Positions 32,944 through 41,881 of a DNA stretch of 64,000 nt are shown one piece after another. The notes beneath the pieces are model-generated. The model did no database searches. It worked only from the letters and a program-made list of their open reading frames with translations, and was not told the origin of the DNA. The stretch spans positions 150,001 to 214,000 of the forward strand of contig NZ_CP142850.1 in the NCBI RefSeq assembly GCF_036287235.1, given 5' to 3'. The stretch's first letter is position 1. The number at the start of each line of letters is the position of its first letter. The DNA is from Exiguobacterium sp. 9-2. GTDB lineage: Bacteria; Bacillota; Bacilli; Exiguobacteriales; Exiguobacteriaceae. The position numbers were made by a program, and so were the translations under genes.

Positions 32944-33582
32944 ATGCATATCACACAATCATCCATCGTCGTCGATCAGACGACCGTTTCATATGATCAT
33001 TTTCAAATGGGATCCAAACAGGTCTGCTTCTTGATTTCGGGAGCATCGTACGTATACGACCATCCATACTTTTACTACAGTCGAATGGCATTACTCGCGC
33101 GAGGCATCGATGTCATCTGCATTCACTATGTGACAGAAGATCTATTTTCAATGTCAGACGCTGAATCAAATGCCTGCATGACGCGCCGGGTTGACTCTGT
33201 CGTCTCGGAAGTGCTGACAAAGCATCCATACGAAAACGTTCAGTTTATCGCAAAATCGTTAGGCACGATTCCGCTTGCCGCGTTACTTGCTAAGCCGAGT
33301 CTACAGACAGCGCGCTTCGTTTTCTTAACACCCGTCCTAAATGAAGTGGTCGAACAAATCGCCACATCGACGCAAGCTGGACTGATCGTCATTGGCACGG
33401 CCGATAAGTTTTATGATGAGGCAGCACTTGAAACGTGTCGGACATCACAATTAATGATCGATGTTATCGAAGGAGCGAATCATTCACTAGACCAAGGATT
33501 TGAGGTCGATTCGTCACTTGCAGTTCTCGGACATGTCATTCGTCAGATCGAAGCCAGTCTATTCGAACCGCTACATCAGTAA
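32944..33582 (+). CDS. Alpha/beta hydrolase-like protein
   Basis: A 212-residue protein with the outline of a small alpha/beta hydrolase: VCFLISGASYVYDHPYFYYSRMALLARGIDVICIHY, then the elbow QFIAKSLGTIPLAALL (Ser near residue 108), an acidic residue in LIVIGTADKFYD (near 158) and His in GANHSLD (near 179). The elbow reads K-S-L-G rather than the usual GxSxG. Start ATG 32944 has GGGGGA upstream. Cytosolic; substrate unknown. Confidence 0.72.
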   Translation: MHITQSSIVVDQTTVSYDHFQMGSKQVCFLISGASYVYDHPYFYYSRMALLARGIDVICIHYVTEDLFSMSDAESNACMTRRVDSVVSEVLTKHPYENVQFIAKSLGTIPLAALLAKPSLQTARFVFLTPVLNEVVEQIATSTQAGLIVIGTADKFYDEAALETCRTSQLMIDVIEGANHSLDQGFEVDSSLAVLGHVIRQIEASLFEPLHQ

Positions 33583-33621
33583 AAAATCCGTCCAGCAGAG
33601 AGGCTGCTGGACGGATTTTTT
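33581..33621. terminator. Bidirectional terminator between convergent genes
   Basis: AAAAAATCCGTCCAGCAG pairs with CTGCTGGACGGATTTTTT, giving runs of T on both strands. It lies exactly between the hydrolase and kynB 3' ends. Confidence 0.93.
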
Positions 33622-34243
33622 AGTATGGACGAAGTAAGGCGCGAACGGGACTACCATCGCCGTCGACGAGCGGGAGCGGGACGGCATTCAAGTGGTAATC
33701 ACCAGGCGTGATCGCATCGAGGACGAGTCCTTCGAGGATATGGATTCCATGCTGTGCCAGTGCGTGATGGGCTGCCATTTCCTTGCTATCAATCGCATCG
33801 ACGCTTGGTAAGTCAAGACCAATCAGCGAAATCCCGAGTTCTCCGAGACGTTCAGCAAGACTTGGTGTCAACACAGGAATCGTCTCTGGGAAAGTCGATT
33901 TGTCGATCCAACCATCCGTTTTGATGATCAAGCGCTGGACGTCATTTAGCTCAAAGCCATCTAAATCAGCGGCTGTGATTTCTGTACGCCCTGGTAAGTA
34001 AATGACACGCGCATGTCCGATATAGAGGTTTGGATCCAGGTCGATGATTTTTTGTCCAGCATCATCAAAATGAAACGGCGCGTCGACATGGGTACCGGTA
34101 TGCAGACTCATCGTAACTTTGCCGACGTTAACGGAACCGGTGTCTGCCTTATTCCATGTCAATGTCGCTTCAAACGGTGTATCCCCCGGCCACGTCGTGA
34201 CGTGACGATCAAGTGGTTGTGAAACATCAATCCATCGTGTCAT
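33620..34243 (-). CDS. kynB: Kynurenine formamidase
   Basis: KynB hydrolyses N-formylkynurenine to kynurenine and formate, the second step of tryptophan breakdown. The 207-residue protein is a KynB-type metal-dependent cyclase/amidohydrolase with the signature SLHTGTHVDAPFHF (about residues 47-60), whose His and Asp residues bind metal, and WPGDTPF near the N-terminus. Start ATG 34243 (minus) follows GAGGAGG; the longer in-frame extension overlaps kynA and lacks support. It is the last gene of the kynU-permease-kynA-kynB operon. Confidence 0.93.
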   Translation of the reverse strand: MTRWIDVSQPLDRHVTTWPGDTPFEATLTWNKADTGSVNVGKVTMSLHTGTHVDAPFHFDDAGQKIIDLDPNLYIGHARVIYLPGRTEITAADLDGFELNDVQRLIIKTDGWIDKSTFPETIPVLTPSLAERLGELGISLIGLDLPSVDAIDSKEMAAHHALAQHGIHILEGLVLDAITPGDYHLNAVPLPLVDGDGSPVRALLRPY

Positions 34244-34256
34244 CGTTTCATCCTCC

Positions 34257-35102
34257 TCATAATGTCGTGCGGACCGACCACAGTTCCGGGAAGAACCGGT
34301 GGTCGAGCACACGCCGTAGATAACTGACACCAGACGAACCGCCCGTTCCTGGTTTTTGTCCGATGATCCGTTCGACGGTACTCATATGGTTAAAGCGCCA
34401 CATCTGTTGCTGGCTTCCGATATCCAGTAGTTTTTCACCGAGTTCATACAGATCCCAGTATTGCTCGACATCTCGATAGACGCTTGCCCAAGCGGCCTCG
34501 ACACTTGCATTCGGCGTCCAGTCTTCCGTGACATCACGCTCAAGGACGGACTCGTCGATCGGTAGTCCATGACGCGCCATCGCCCGGATCGTTTCATCGT
34601 AGATGCTTGGTGTCTTCAAGTCTTCGAGCATCATCGGATAGAGTGTTTCATCATGTGCATAGACTTTTAGCATCTGCTCATTCTTGAAACCGAGCGCGAA
34701 TTCGATTTGACGGTTTTGATACGACTGAAAACCGGACGAATGACCGAGCGCGTCACGGAATTCCAGATATTCGGCAGGGGTCAAGGTCGACAAGACATTC
34801 CACGACTGAATCAACTGGTGCTGAATCTTTGAGATCCGTGCGAGCATCTTAAACGATGATTCGAGATCATCGTTTGCAACGGCTTGCGTCGCTGCACGCA
34901 TCTCATGCAGGATCAGCTTCATCCATAGCTCGCTCGTTTGATGAATGATGATGAACAGCATCTCGTCATGATGCCCCGATAAGCGATGTTGACTCGTAAG
35001 CAATGGATCCAGTTGCAAATAATCCCCGTAGGACATATCTTTCTTAAAATCCGTTTGAATCGATGCTTCAATAGACGTAGGATCTGTCTTTGTCATTCCC
35101 AT
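34257..35102 (-). CDS. kynA: Tryptophan 2,3-dioxygenase
   Basis: A haem dioxygenase that opens the indole ring of L-tryptophan to N-formylkynurenine. The 281-residue length and motifs match bacterial [40 protein letters not shown] (the distal His near 53), [16 protein letters not shown], and [31 protein letters not shown] with the proximal haem His. Start ATG 35102 or ATG 35096 (minus), both after AAAGGGG. It lies 17 bp after the permease and 13 bp before kynB. Confidence 0.96.
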   Translation of the reverse strand: MGMTKTDPTSIEASIQTDFKKDMSYGDYLQLDPLLTSQHRLSGHHDEMLFIIIHQTSELWMKLILHEMRAATQAVANDDLESSFKMLARISKIQHQLIQSWNVLSTLTPAEYLEFRDALGHSSGFQSYQNRQIEFALGFKNEQMLKVYAHDETLYPMMLEDLKTPSIYDETIRAMARHGLPIDESVLERDVTEDWTPNASVEAAWASVYRDVEQYWDLYELGEKLLDIGSQQQMWRFNHMSTVERIIGQKPGTGGSSGVSYLRRVLDHRFFPELWSVRTTL

Positions 35103-35119
35103 TCATCCCCTTTATCGAG

Positions 35120-36499
35120 TTAATTCAGTTTTCGTTTTTCAGCGGTCTTCAGTTGTTCTGGATGCGCCCGTTTCCAGAAGAAATAGGCGATAGATAAGAA
35201 CACTAACCACGGTATACCAAACTTCAAGACGATTTGGAAATCTGTGAACCATGTCGTCAGGACGAGTGCGAATAACAACAATGCACCGAGGGCCGTCAGA
35301 TACGGATAGCCCATCATCCGAACCGGTAATGTCCGTCCACCTTCACGTTCCCAGGCTTTACGGAAGTACAAATGGGAGATGAAAATCATGAACCACGTGA
35401 AGATCGCCCCGAACATCGAAATCCCCATCATGAACGGATAAGAGACGCTCGACTGACTGCTGATGATCGCTGCGAGAAAAATGCCGAGTGTTGATAAGGC
35501 GAGTGCAAAGAGCGGTACACCTTTTCGATTTAAACGACCAAATACTTTTGGCGCATACGTTGCCTTGGATAATGAATACATCATCCGTGTCGAAGCATAC
35601 AGCTGACTGTTCATCGCGGAGAGCGCTGCTGTCAGGATGATGAAGTTCATGATACCGCCTGCATATGGAATTGATAGCATCTCCATTACTTTGACGAACG
35701 GACTTTGATCGACGCCGCCTGCTTGTTGCCACGGGACAATCATCAACATTAAAGCAATCGTGACGACATAAAACGTCGAGAGACGGAAGACTGTCGCTTT
35801 CAATGCTTTCGGTACGGCAACGTCCGGGTCCTTTGCTTCACCGGCAGTGACAGCAATCAATTCCGTTCCGAGGAAACTGAACAGGGAGATGAAGATCGCA
35901 ATCCAGAGACCCGAGAAGCCGAATGGCATGAAGCCACCATCATTCGTGAAGTTTTGTGGACCGATCTCAGGGCTCGGACTACCGATGACCAAGTAAGCAC
36001 CAAGCAGGATGAACAGTAAGATGGCACTAATCTTAATGACCGAGAACCAGTACTCAAAGGTTGCGAACGTATTGACTGTCGTAGCATTGATGTAAATCAA
36101 CGCGGCAGCGAATACGAGAATCCAGACGACCCCGGGAACGTCCGGGAACCAGTATTTCATATAGATGGCGATCGCACTAACTTCAACGCCGATTGCGAGA
36201 ACGTTTGCGATCCAGTACGAATAGCGGACGAGAAAACCCGCGTACGGACTAATGTATCGTTCGGCAATCGTACCGAACGAGCCAGATGTCGGATGAGCGA
36301 CCGTCATTTCAGCCAGACAGCCCATTAAAAGTAGGACGATGAAGGCGCCGACTGCGTAACTGATCAAAACGCTCGGTCCAGCAAGCCCGATTGCAAGCCC
36401 ACTTCCGAGGAAGAGACCGGTACCGATCGCGCAGCCCATTGCAATCATCGTGAGTTGGCGTGTCTTGAGTTCACGCCGTAGTTCAGTAGGTTGTTCCAT
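35120..36499 (-). CDS. APC-family amino acid permease, probably aromatic/tryptophan
   Basis: A 459-residue permease with twelve predicted membrane helices. The helix 1 motif MIAMGCAIGTGLFLGSGLAIGLAGPSVLISY and FSFLGTELIAVTAGEAKDP in helix 6 are typical of the AAT group (AroP, ProY, LysP, GabP relatives). Start ATG 36499 (minus) has AAGGAG 6 nt upstream; an in-frame extension into kynU is not supported. Its place between kynU and kynA argues for import of tryptophan or kynurenine. The substrate is inferred from context only. Confidence 0.87.
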   Translation of the reverse strand: MEQPTELRRELKTRQLTMIAMGCAIGTGLFLGSGLAIGLAGPSVLISYAVGAFIVLLLMGCLAEMTVAHPTSGSFGTIAERYISPYAGFLVRYSYWIANVLAIGVEVSAIAIYMKYWFPDVPGVVWILVFAAALIYINATTVNTFATFEYWFSVIKISAILLFILLGAYLVIGSPSPEIGPQNFTNDGGFMPFGFSGLWIAIFISLFSFLGTELIAVTAGEAKDPDVAVPKALKATVFRLSTFYVVTIALMLMIVPWQQAGGVDQSPFVKVMEMLSIPYAGGIMNFIILTAALSAMNSQLYASTRMMYSLSKATYAPKVFGRLNRKGVPLFALALSTLGIFLAAIISSQSSVSYPFMMGISMFGAIFTWFMIFISHLYFRKAWEREGGRTLPVRMMGYPYLTALGALLLFALVLTTWFTDFQIVLKFGIPWLVFLSIAYFFWKRAHPEQLKTAEKRKLN

Positions 36500-36509
36500 G
36501 GTGTACTCC

Positions 36510-37787
36510 TTAAGCAACGACTTCGCGTTCATTCGCGAAACGTTCGTATTCTTTATCTTCCATGATTCGTTTAAGTGTCGCGACGACGTCATAGACATCG
36601 GTAAACGTGTTGTAAAGCGCGACGGGTGCTAGACGGACAATGTTCGGTGCCCGGAAATCGGGGATGATCCGATTTTCCTTGAGTGCTTTACAGATCCGCG
36701 CCGCTTCCGGGTGCTCGAGGCTGAGATGCGCCCCACGGCGTTTATCGTCAATTGGATTTCCGATGACGAAACCGTACGGTATGAGTTCCTGCTCGACAAG
36801 GTCCATCATGTACTGCGTCAGGGCGAGTGACTTCGTTCGGACGGCTTCAATACCGACTTCGTCAAACATCTCTAACGCACCGATTTGTGGGGCGAGACTT
36901 AAGACGTGTGGTGTTCCAATCTGGAAGGCACCTGCGTGCGCGGCCGGTGTCATCGTGTGATCCATGTCAAACTGCTTGTCCTTGCGCGAACCGAACCAGC
37001 CCGTCAGCCCAGGCAACGTTCCGAAATGACGTTCGTGGACGAATAATCCACCGACTGTTCCAGGACCGCCGTTCAAGTGCTTGTAATTACACCAGTAAGC
37101 AAAGTCGACGCCCCAGTCATGGAAAGCGTGCGGAACGGCTCCGACGGAATGACAGCCATCAAAACCAATCAAGATGCCGCGGTCGTGTGCCGCTTTCGTT
37201 AAACGCTCCATATCGAGAATCTGTCCGCTTCGGTACAGCACCGCCGGCAAGACAATCAAAGCGATATCGTCTGTCATCGCGGCAATGATATCGTCCTCCT
37301 CTAAAAAGCGACCATCATGACTTGGTACTTGGACGAGATGTGTCTCCGGATCCAGTCCGCGTAAACGAAGCTGACTTTGTAAAGCATAGATATCCGACGG
37401 GAACGTCAGCGCATCCGCTAAAATCTTATCTCGTCCTTCTGTTGGTTGGAAGAATGTCGCGACGAGTTGATGTAGATTGACGGTCGTCGAACCGGTGACC
37501 ATGACTTCTTCCGCTTGTGCGCCGACAAGCGGAGCGTTGAGGGCAGCGAGACGTTCTGATAATTCGAACCAAGGATGACGTCCTTTCATCCAGCCGTCGA
37601 TTCCGAGTTCTTTCCAGTCTGATAGCGACTCGAGCAACGTCTTCTCGGCACGCTTCGATAATAAACCGAGCGAGTTTCCGTCCATATAGATACTACCCGG
37701 TTGCAGATAAAACTCATCACGATAGGTGGACAATACATCTTGATCGTCCCGAGCAACGGCATCCGTCCGTTTTGCTTGTAATGTCAT
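36510..37787 (-). CDS. kynU: Kynureninase
   Basis: A PLP enzyme that splits kynurenine to anthranilate and alanine. The 425-residue protein carries [18 protein letters not shown] (about 34-51), [16 protein letters not shown], the PLP-phosphate and Asp region [24 protein letters not shown], and the Schiff-base Lys in [16 protein letters not shown]. Start ATG 37787 (minus) follows GAGGAGG. It is the first gene of the operon and faces a TetR regulator. With kynA and kynB it makes a full tryptophan-to-anthranilate route; no 3-hydroxylation genes are near. Confidence 0.96.
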   Translation of the reverse strand: MTLQAKRTDAVARDDQDVLSTYRDEFYLQPGSIYMDGNSLGLLSKRAEKTLLESLSDWKELGIDGWMKGRHPWFELSERLAALNAPLVGAQAEEVMVTGSTTVNLHQLVATFFQPTEGRDKILADALTFPSDIYALQSQLRLRGLDPETHLVQVPSHDGRFLEEDDIIAAMTDDIALIVLPAVLYRSGQILDMERLTKAAHDRGILIGFDGCHSVGAVPHAFHDWGVDFAYWCNYKHLNGGPGTVGGLFVHERHFGTLPGLTGWFGSRKDKQFDMDHTMTPAAHAGAFQIGTPHVLSLAPQIGALEMFDEVGIEAVRTKSLALTQYMMDLVEQELIPYGFVIGNPIDDKRRGAHLSLEHPEAARICKALKENRIIPDFRAPNIVRLAPVALYNTFTDVYDVVATLKRIMEDKEYERFANEREVVA

Positions 37788-37843
37788 ACGTCATCCTCCT
37801 CAAATGAATACTCAATCAATTTTGACAAAAGCGTAGCAAACAA

Positions 37844-37860
37844 ATTGACATTGTGTCAAT
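37844..37860. promoter_or_regulatory. Palindromic operator between kynU and the TetR gene
   Basis: ATTGACA-TTG-TGTCAAT has perfect 7-bp arms. The arms contain TTGACA on each strand. On the minus strand TTGACA is followed after 18 bp by TACGCT, a possible -10 box for kynU. A repressor bound here would block both divergent promoters. Confidence 0.65.
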
Positions 37861-37895
37861 ATTATCGAATAGAGAAAACAAAAGGAGTGAAGGAC

Positions 37896-38525
37896 ATGTC
37901 ATCTTCTCAACCAGAAAAAATCGATAAACGGCATCTGCGCACAGTGCGGACACGCGAAAAACTGTTGAGTGCGGCACGTGACGTCTTCTTAGAACAAGGG
38001 TTTCAAACGTCAACGATTTCACAAGTGATCAAACAAGCTGGCGTCGGCTACGGAACAGCCTACGTGCATTTTGAAGGGAAAGATGAGTTGCTCGTCGTCC
38101 TGATGGAAGATGTCATGAGTCGCTTCCATGCGATTGCGGAACGAACATTTGAACCGACGACGTCGCTAGAGGCAAAGGAACGTATCGTGACGCAAGCTAC
38201 GGATTTCTTACGTCTCGCGGAAGAAGAACGAGCGATGCTACGGATCGTTGAGCAAGCAATCGGCGTCTCTTACATCGTCCGTGCGAAATGGAAAGCGATT
38301 CGAGAACGCTTCATTGATCGGATCAGTCAGGACATTCAATATGCTCAGGAGACAGGACTCGCGCGACAAGATGTCGATTCGAAGCTCGTCGCCCGTGGCT
38401 GGTTCTTCGCGAACGAGATGTATTTATTCGAAGTCGTCCGTGAAGAAGCAACAGCGACGATTGAAGAGATCGCACACGTCTTAGCGACGATTTATACGCA
38501 AGGACTCTACCGGATCGAGGATTGA
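37896..38525 (+). CDS. TetR-family regulator, likely of the kyn operon
   Basis: A 209-residue regulator. The TetR DNA-binding domain spans about residues 16-62 (TREKLLSAARDVFLEQGFQTSTISQVIKQAGVGYGTAYVHFEGKDELL). The helical C-terminal part (about 70-200) would bind a ligand, plausibly tryptophan or kynurenine given the neighbours. Start ATG 37896 is 8 nt after AAAGGAG; an upstream in-frame start lies inside the operator. A fatty-acid regulator is the alternative, since TetR ligands cannot be read from sequence. Confidence 0.88.
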   Translation: MSSSQPEKIDKRHLRTVRTREKLLSAARDVFLEQGFQTSTISQVIKQAGVGYGTAYVHFEGKDELLVVLMEDVMSRFHAIAERTFEPTTSLEAKERIVTQATDFLRLAEEERAMLRIVEQAIGVSYIVRAKWKAIRERFIDRISQDIQYAQETGLARQDVDSKLVARGWFFANEMYLFEVVREEATATIEEIAHVLATIYTQGLYRIED

Positions 38526-38574
38526 TGAACGGACAGGAAGGGAACGTTTCAAAGTAGAAGGGAGCGTGACCGGG

Positions 38575-39027
38575 ATGGCGTTTGATTACGATCTCGATTT
38601 CAAGACGACGGATTTTCGTAAGGAGCCGGAAAAGTACCGGGTCGGACGCGGAGAGCAAGGCGTTTTGCTCGTCGAACCATATAAAAGTGAGATCTTGCCG
38701 CATTGGCGTTTTAAGACGCCGGACATCGCGAAGGAATCTTCCGAGAAAATTTATGAGATGTATTTAGCTTATAAAGAAGACGGAGACTTCGTCGGTATGG
38801 ATATGGCGCGGAAGTTCATTCAGATGGGACATACGCGCGCACGACGTTACGCGAACTATAAGGGTGGGCGTAAATATAAAGATAAAGAGACCAAAGAATT
38901 GCACACGCGCGAGATCGACGAAGAAAAAGCAAAATCTGCGGCTATCTTCCAAGAAAAATGGGATTTGATCCGGGCAGATGAAGAATACCTTGAACTTAAA
39001 CGTGCGCATCAAAAGCAGTACGGATAA
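38575..39027 (+). CDS. DUF4385 family protein
   Basis: A 150-residue soluble protein of a conserved family without known function. The sequence YRVGRGEQGVLLVEPYKSEILPHWRFKTPDIAKESSEKIYEMYLAYKEDGDFVGMDMARKFIQMGHTRARRYANYKGGRKY agrees with DUF4385 as I remember it: a compact, highly basic and aromatic middle part and a helical charged C-terminus. Start ATG 38575 is 10 nt after GAAGGGAG; GTG 38566 is too close. It lies 49 bp after the TetR gene. Confidence 0.78.
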   Translation: MAFDYDLDFKTTDFRKEPEKYRVGRGEQGVLLVEPYKSEILPHWRFKTPDIAKESSEKIYEMYLAYKEDGDFVGMDMARKFIQMGHTRARRYANYKGGRKYKDKETKELHTREIDEEKAKSAAIFQEKWDLIRADEEYLELKRAHQKQYG

Positions 39028-39094
39028 GTCATTTCAAAATAAAGGGAATCCATTCAAACCATGCGATACTGAAAAGAAAACGGGAGGCCTCGGT

Positions 39095-39394
39095 ATGAAT
39101 CGTTGGTGGGTTCCGCTGTATCCGATTGGTCTGTTTTTACTGGTCGATCACTTTTTCTATGATATTTCATTGATATGGCTTATCATGCTTGGTATTGTGA
39201 GCATCCTTTTAAGTATCCGTCCGAAGCGACGATCCTTTTCGTCATATCGTCCGTTAATGATTGGGACACTTTTGATCGGCTGTGGTCTGATACCGTGGTT
39301 GACGCTGGATTTTACAGGAATCGTCTTCGTCTTCTTGTTAACAGAAATCGTTGCGAAACTGCTCGTGTCAGGAACAGAGGAACAATCCGTATGA
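39095..39394 (+). CDS. Small integral membrane protein
   Basis: A 99-residue protein with about three or four hydrophobic helices: VPLYPIGLFLLVDHFFY, LIWLIMLGIVSILLSI, PLMIGTLLIGCGLIPWLTL and GIVFVFLLTEIVAKLLV. Start ATG 39095 follows GGGAGG; a longer in-frame start within DUF4385 is not supported. I do not recognise it. It is probably co-transcribed with the DUF4385 gene and ends before a bidirectional terminator. Confidence 0.7.
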   Translation: MNRWWVPLYPIGLFLLVDHFFYDISLIWLIMLGIVSILLSIRPKRRSFSSYRPLMIGTLLIGCGLIPWLTLDFTGIVFVFLLTEIVAKLLVSGTEEQSV

Positions 39395-39414
39395 CGTGCG
39401 AATATCGTTAAACG

Positions 39415-39465
39415 AAATAGCCTCGACTGCTCTGTCCGATGGGATGGAGCAATCGAGGCTATTTT
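39415..39465. terminator. Bidirectional terminator between convergent genes
   Basis: AAATAGCCTCGACTGCTC pairs with GAGCAATCGAGGCTATTT (one mismatch), with T after it on the plus strand and on the minus strand. Confidence 0.88.
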
Positions 39466-39473
39466 TAATGCGT

Positions 39474-40670
39474 TTAAGAACTCTGTTCGACTTTGGCAAT
39501 CAGTCGTGATTGACGTTTTTGCCAGATGAACGATCCGATGAACGTCACGACGAGGAAGATCAGACCAAGTGCGAATGGATAGAGAATGTTGACGTCATAC
39601 AGTACACCGGCAAGCGTTGGTCCGAGCACGTTCCCGATGCTCATATAGGCATTGTTCATTCCCATAGCAAAGCCTTGCTCATTACCAGCGAGCTTTGAAA
39701 TCATCGTATTCAAGACGGGGCGTAAAATCGATGTCGCAAGGAAGATGACGAGGGTAATCGCAAAGAATCCACCGTAACTTGATGTCAATAATGACAACAG
39801 GAAGCCGAGTGCTGCGATGAACAGGAACAGGTTCAGGACCTTTCCTTCGCCTAAATTACGGGATAACTTATCGACGATGAAGATTTGAGCAATGACGCTG
39901 ATGATTCCAGTTGACGTCACCATGATCGCGATGTCCTTCGGTGAAGCACCGAATTGATCATCAACGAACAGACCGAGTACCGATTCGTATGCCATGAGAC
40001 CAAAGCTCATGACGAGTGTAATGACGAGCGGTACGAAGTACGGTTTTTTAAACGATGTCCCCAGTTTCTTAAGCATCGACCCTTCATCTGGTGCCATCGC
40101 TGTTGCATCGTGTTGTTCGCTTTCTTGAAGTAACAGGACGCTGAATAAGACAGCTGCACCCGAGACGATCGCTGAGATGAGCAACGGCAATTTTAAGTCA
40201 TACTCGGCAAGGAATCCACCGATTCCTGGACCGATGACGATCCCGAGTGACATCGCAGCTGAGACATAGCTGTTTCCTTTTGCACGTTGATCCATCGTCG
40301 TGATGTCCGCAACGTAAGCAAAAATCGCTGGAATCAGAAGGGCGGCACCGGCACCACCGATTGCGCGCGAGATGTAGAGAACCGTGACAGAGTTTGAGAA
40401 ATAGAAGACAAACATCGAGAGCGTCAAGCCGATCAATCCATAGATGATCATCTTACGACGACCATATTGATCTGCCCATTTACCAGCAATCGGTGACATG
40501 ACGAGCTGTGCTCCGGCAAAGATGGCAATCATTAATCCAGCCGCCGTTCCACCTTGTCCAATCGACGCTAAGTAAGCGGGTAGAATCGGAATGATGATCC
40601 CGAAGCTCCCGACCGCAATAAACATATTGATCATGAGGACCGTTAATTTTTTTCGTTGATCCGCGTGCAA
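39474..40670 (-). CDS. MFS multidrug efflux transporter (Bmr/NorA type)
   Basis: A 398-residue, twelve-helix major facilitator protein. MNMFIAVGSFGIIIPILPAYLASIGQGGTAAGLMIAIFAGAQLVMSPIAGKWADQYGRRKMIIYGL holds the antiporter motif A (GKWADQYGRRK, about residues 63-73), and AYVADITTMDQRAKGNSYVSAAMSLGIVIGPGIGG holds the 12-helix drug-antiporter motif C. It resembles Bmr, Blt and NorA. The start appears to be TTG 40670 (minus), 5 nt after AAGGGG. No local regulator is evident. The substrate range is unknown. Confidence 0.85.
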   Translation of the reverse strand: MHADQRKKLTVLMINMFIAVGSFGIIIPILPAYLASIGQGGTAAGLMIAIFAGAQLVMSPIAGKWADQYGRRKMIIYGLIGLTLSMFVFYFSNSVTVLYISRAIGGAGAALLIPAIFAYVADITTMDQRAKGNSYVSAAMSLGIVIGPGIGGFLAEYDLKLPLLISAIVSGAAVLFSVLLLQESEQHDATAMAPDEGSMLKKLGTSFKKPYFVPLVITLVMSFGLMAYESVLGLFVDDQFGASPKDIAIMVTSTGIISVIAQIFIVDKLSRNLGEGKVLNLFLFIAALGFLLSLLTSSYGGFFAITLVIFLATSILRPVLNTMISKLAGNEQGFAMGMNNAYMSIGNVLGPTLAGVLYDVNILYPFALGLIFLVVTFIGSFIWQKRQSRLIAKVEQSS

Positions 40671-40776
40671 GGGGACCCCTTCTTTCGACCCGCTTTTTGT
40701 AAGCGGTTATTTGTTTCACCTTCATTATCTTAGATTCAAGCTAAAGCGTCTGTCAATGTAGACGAGTCGATGATTT

Positions 40777-40810
40777 GAAAAAGACTCTATCCTTCAAGAA
40801 GGATAGAGCC
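40777..40810 (-). terminator. Terminator of the acyltransferase gene
   Basis: On the minus strand GGCTCTATCCTT pairs with AAGGATAGAGTC around a four-base loop, then five T. Confidence 0.85.
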
Positions 40811-40819
40811 GGTTCAGAC

Positions 40820-41881
40820 TTATTGTTCTTTTTTGAATAACCATTTGACGTTCGGTGACAGCAACGGTCGGAAAATCGTCACGATAGGTCGACTCGACAG
40901 CAACCAGACGAATCCGGTAGCGAGTAAGAAAGAAAGTCCAATCAATAACAGTGGTGACTCCGTAATGGCTGGTGGAACCGAATCGCGGAACAAACGAACG
41001 ATGAACGAGTGGATCAAATAGATCGCGAGCGTCTGAATTCCGATCTGGTCGAACCGTTCACCGAACGACCGATGCGGTACGAGCAGGAGAACGGAGAAGA
41101 TCATGATAGTGCTGATGGCGTAAAGAAACAGTTGGATTGCCACTCCCTTGAGGAGCGGGACTTCGAATTCACCATACGTATCGCGGTAAAAGAGCCAGAC
41201 CGTGTCAAACCCGTTTTTTGTCCAGAGAATCATGAAGACGGCAATCAAGAGTGAGATGATCAGTCCGGTCAACCGCCCGATCGGTGCTGTCATCTGTTTT
41301 CGCCAGCCGGTATCAGTTAACCAGCCACGCTCCTTGACGAGATACCCCATCAAGAAGAACGGATAAAAGCTGACGACTTTTTGTAATGATAGGAAGTTCG
41401 TGATCGAATCTGGATTGGCGTTGATCAATAAGGCGAATAAGACACTGACGATCAGCGGAAAACGCATCGCTAGAAAAGCCGGTGTGACGGTCTGCCAAAT
41501 GATAATGCCGAGCAAATACCAAAGCGTCCAGTTCGGAACGAGTGGATGAAGTAATCCATCGAGCATTTCCCGTAAGGAGTCATCCTGCGTGTAAGATAAA
41601 TAAATTTCGTGAATCGACTGCCAGAGAAAATAGAGAACGACGAACGCGATGATTCGTTGTGGTCGCGCTTGTTTGAAGAAATAGCCACTCATGAAGATAA
41701 AGGCTGGCATATGCAACAGGTAAATGACGTTATACGCCATCTTGACGACATCATTTCCTGGTAAGTCACGGAACGTCTCGATCAAGTGACCAAAGACAAC
41801 CGTGAAAATGAGTAGCACTTTATAGTTTCCAAGCCAATGATCGTACATAGGAGCGGTCACTGGTTTGATAGCAGTAGTCAT
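40820..41881 (-). CDS. Membrane acyltransferase, acyltransferase-3 family
   Basis: A 353-residue protein with about ten membrane helices. WLGNYKVLLIFTVVFGHLIETF carries the conserved His of helix 1 (near residue 32), MPAFIFMSGYFFKQ the second signature, and WYLLGIIIWQ, FFLMGYLVKE and LAIYLIHSFIVRLF later family features. Members move acetyl or other acyl groups onto envelope sugars. It overlaps the teichoic-acid type transferase upstream by four bases on the same strand, so it may acylate a wall polymer. That target is an inference from context. Confidence 0.87.
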   Translation of the reverse strand: MTTAIKPVTAPMYDHWLGNYKVLLIFTVVFGHLIETFRDLPGNDVVKMAYNVIYLLHMPAFIFMSGYFFKQARPQRIIAFVVLYFLWQSIHEIYLSYTQDDSLREMLDGLLHPLVPNWTLWYLLGIIIWQTVTPAFLAMRFPLIVSVLFALLINANPDSITNFLSLQKVVSFYPFFLMGYLVKERGWLTDTGWRKQMTAPIGRLTGLIISLLIAVFMILWTKNGFDTVWLFYRDTYGEFEVPLLKGVAIQLFLYAISTIMIFSVLLLVPHRSFGERFDQIGIQTLAIYLIHSFIVRLFRDSVPPAITESPLLLIGLSFLLATGFVWLLSSRPIVTIFRPLLSPNVKWLFKKEQ

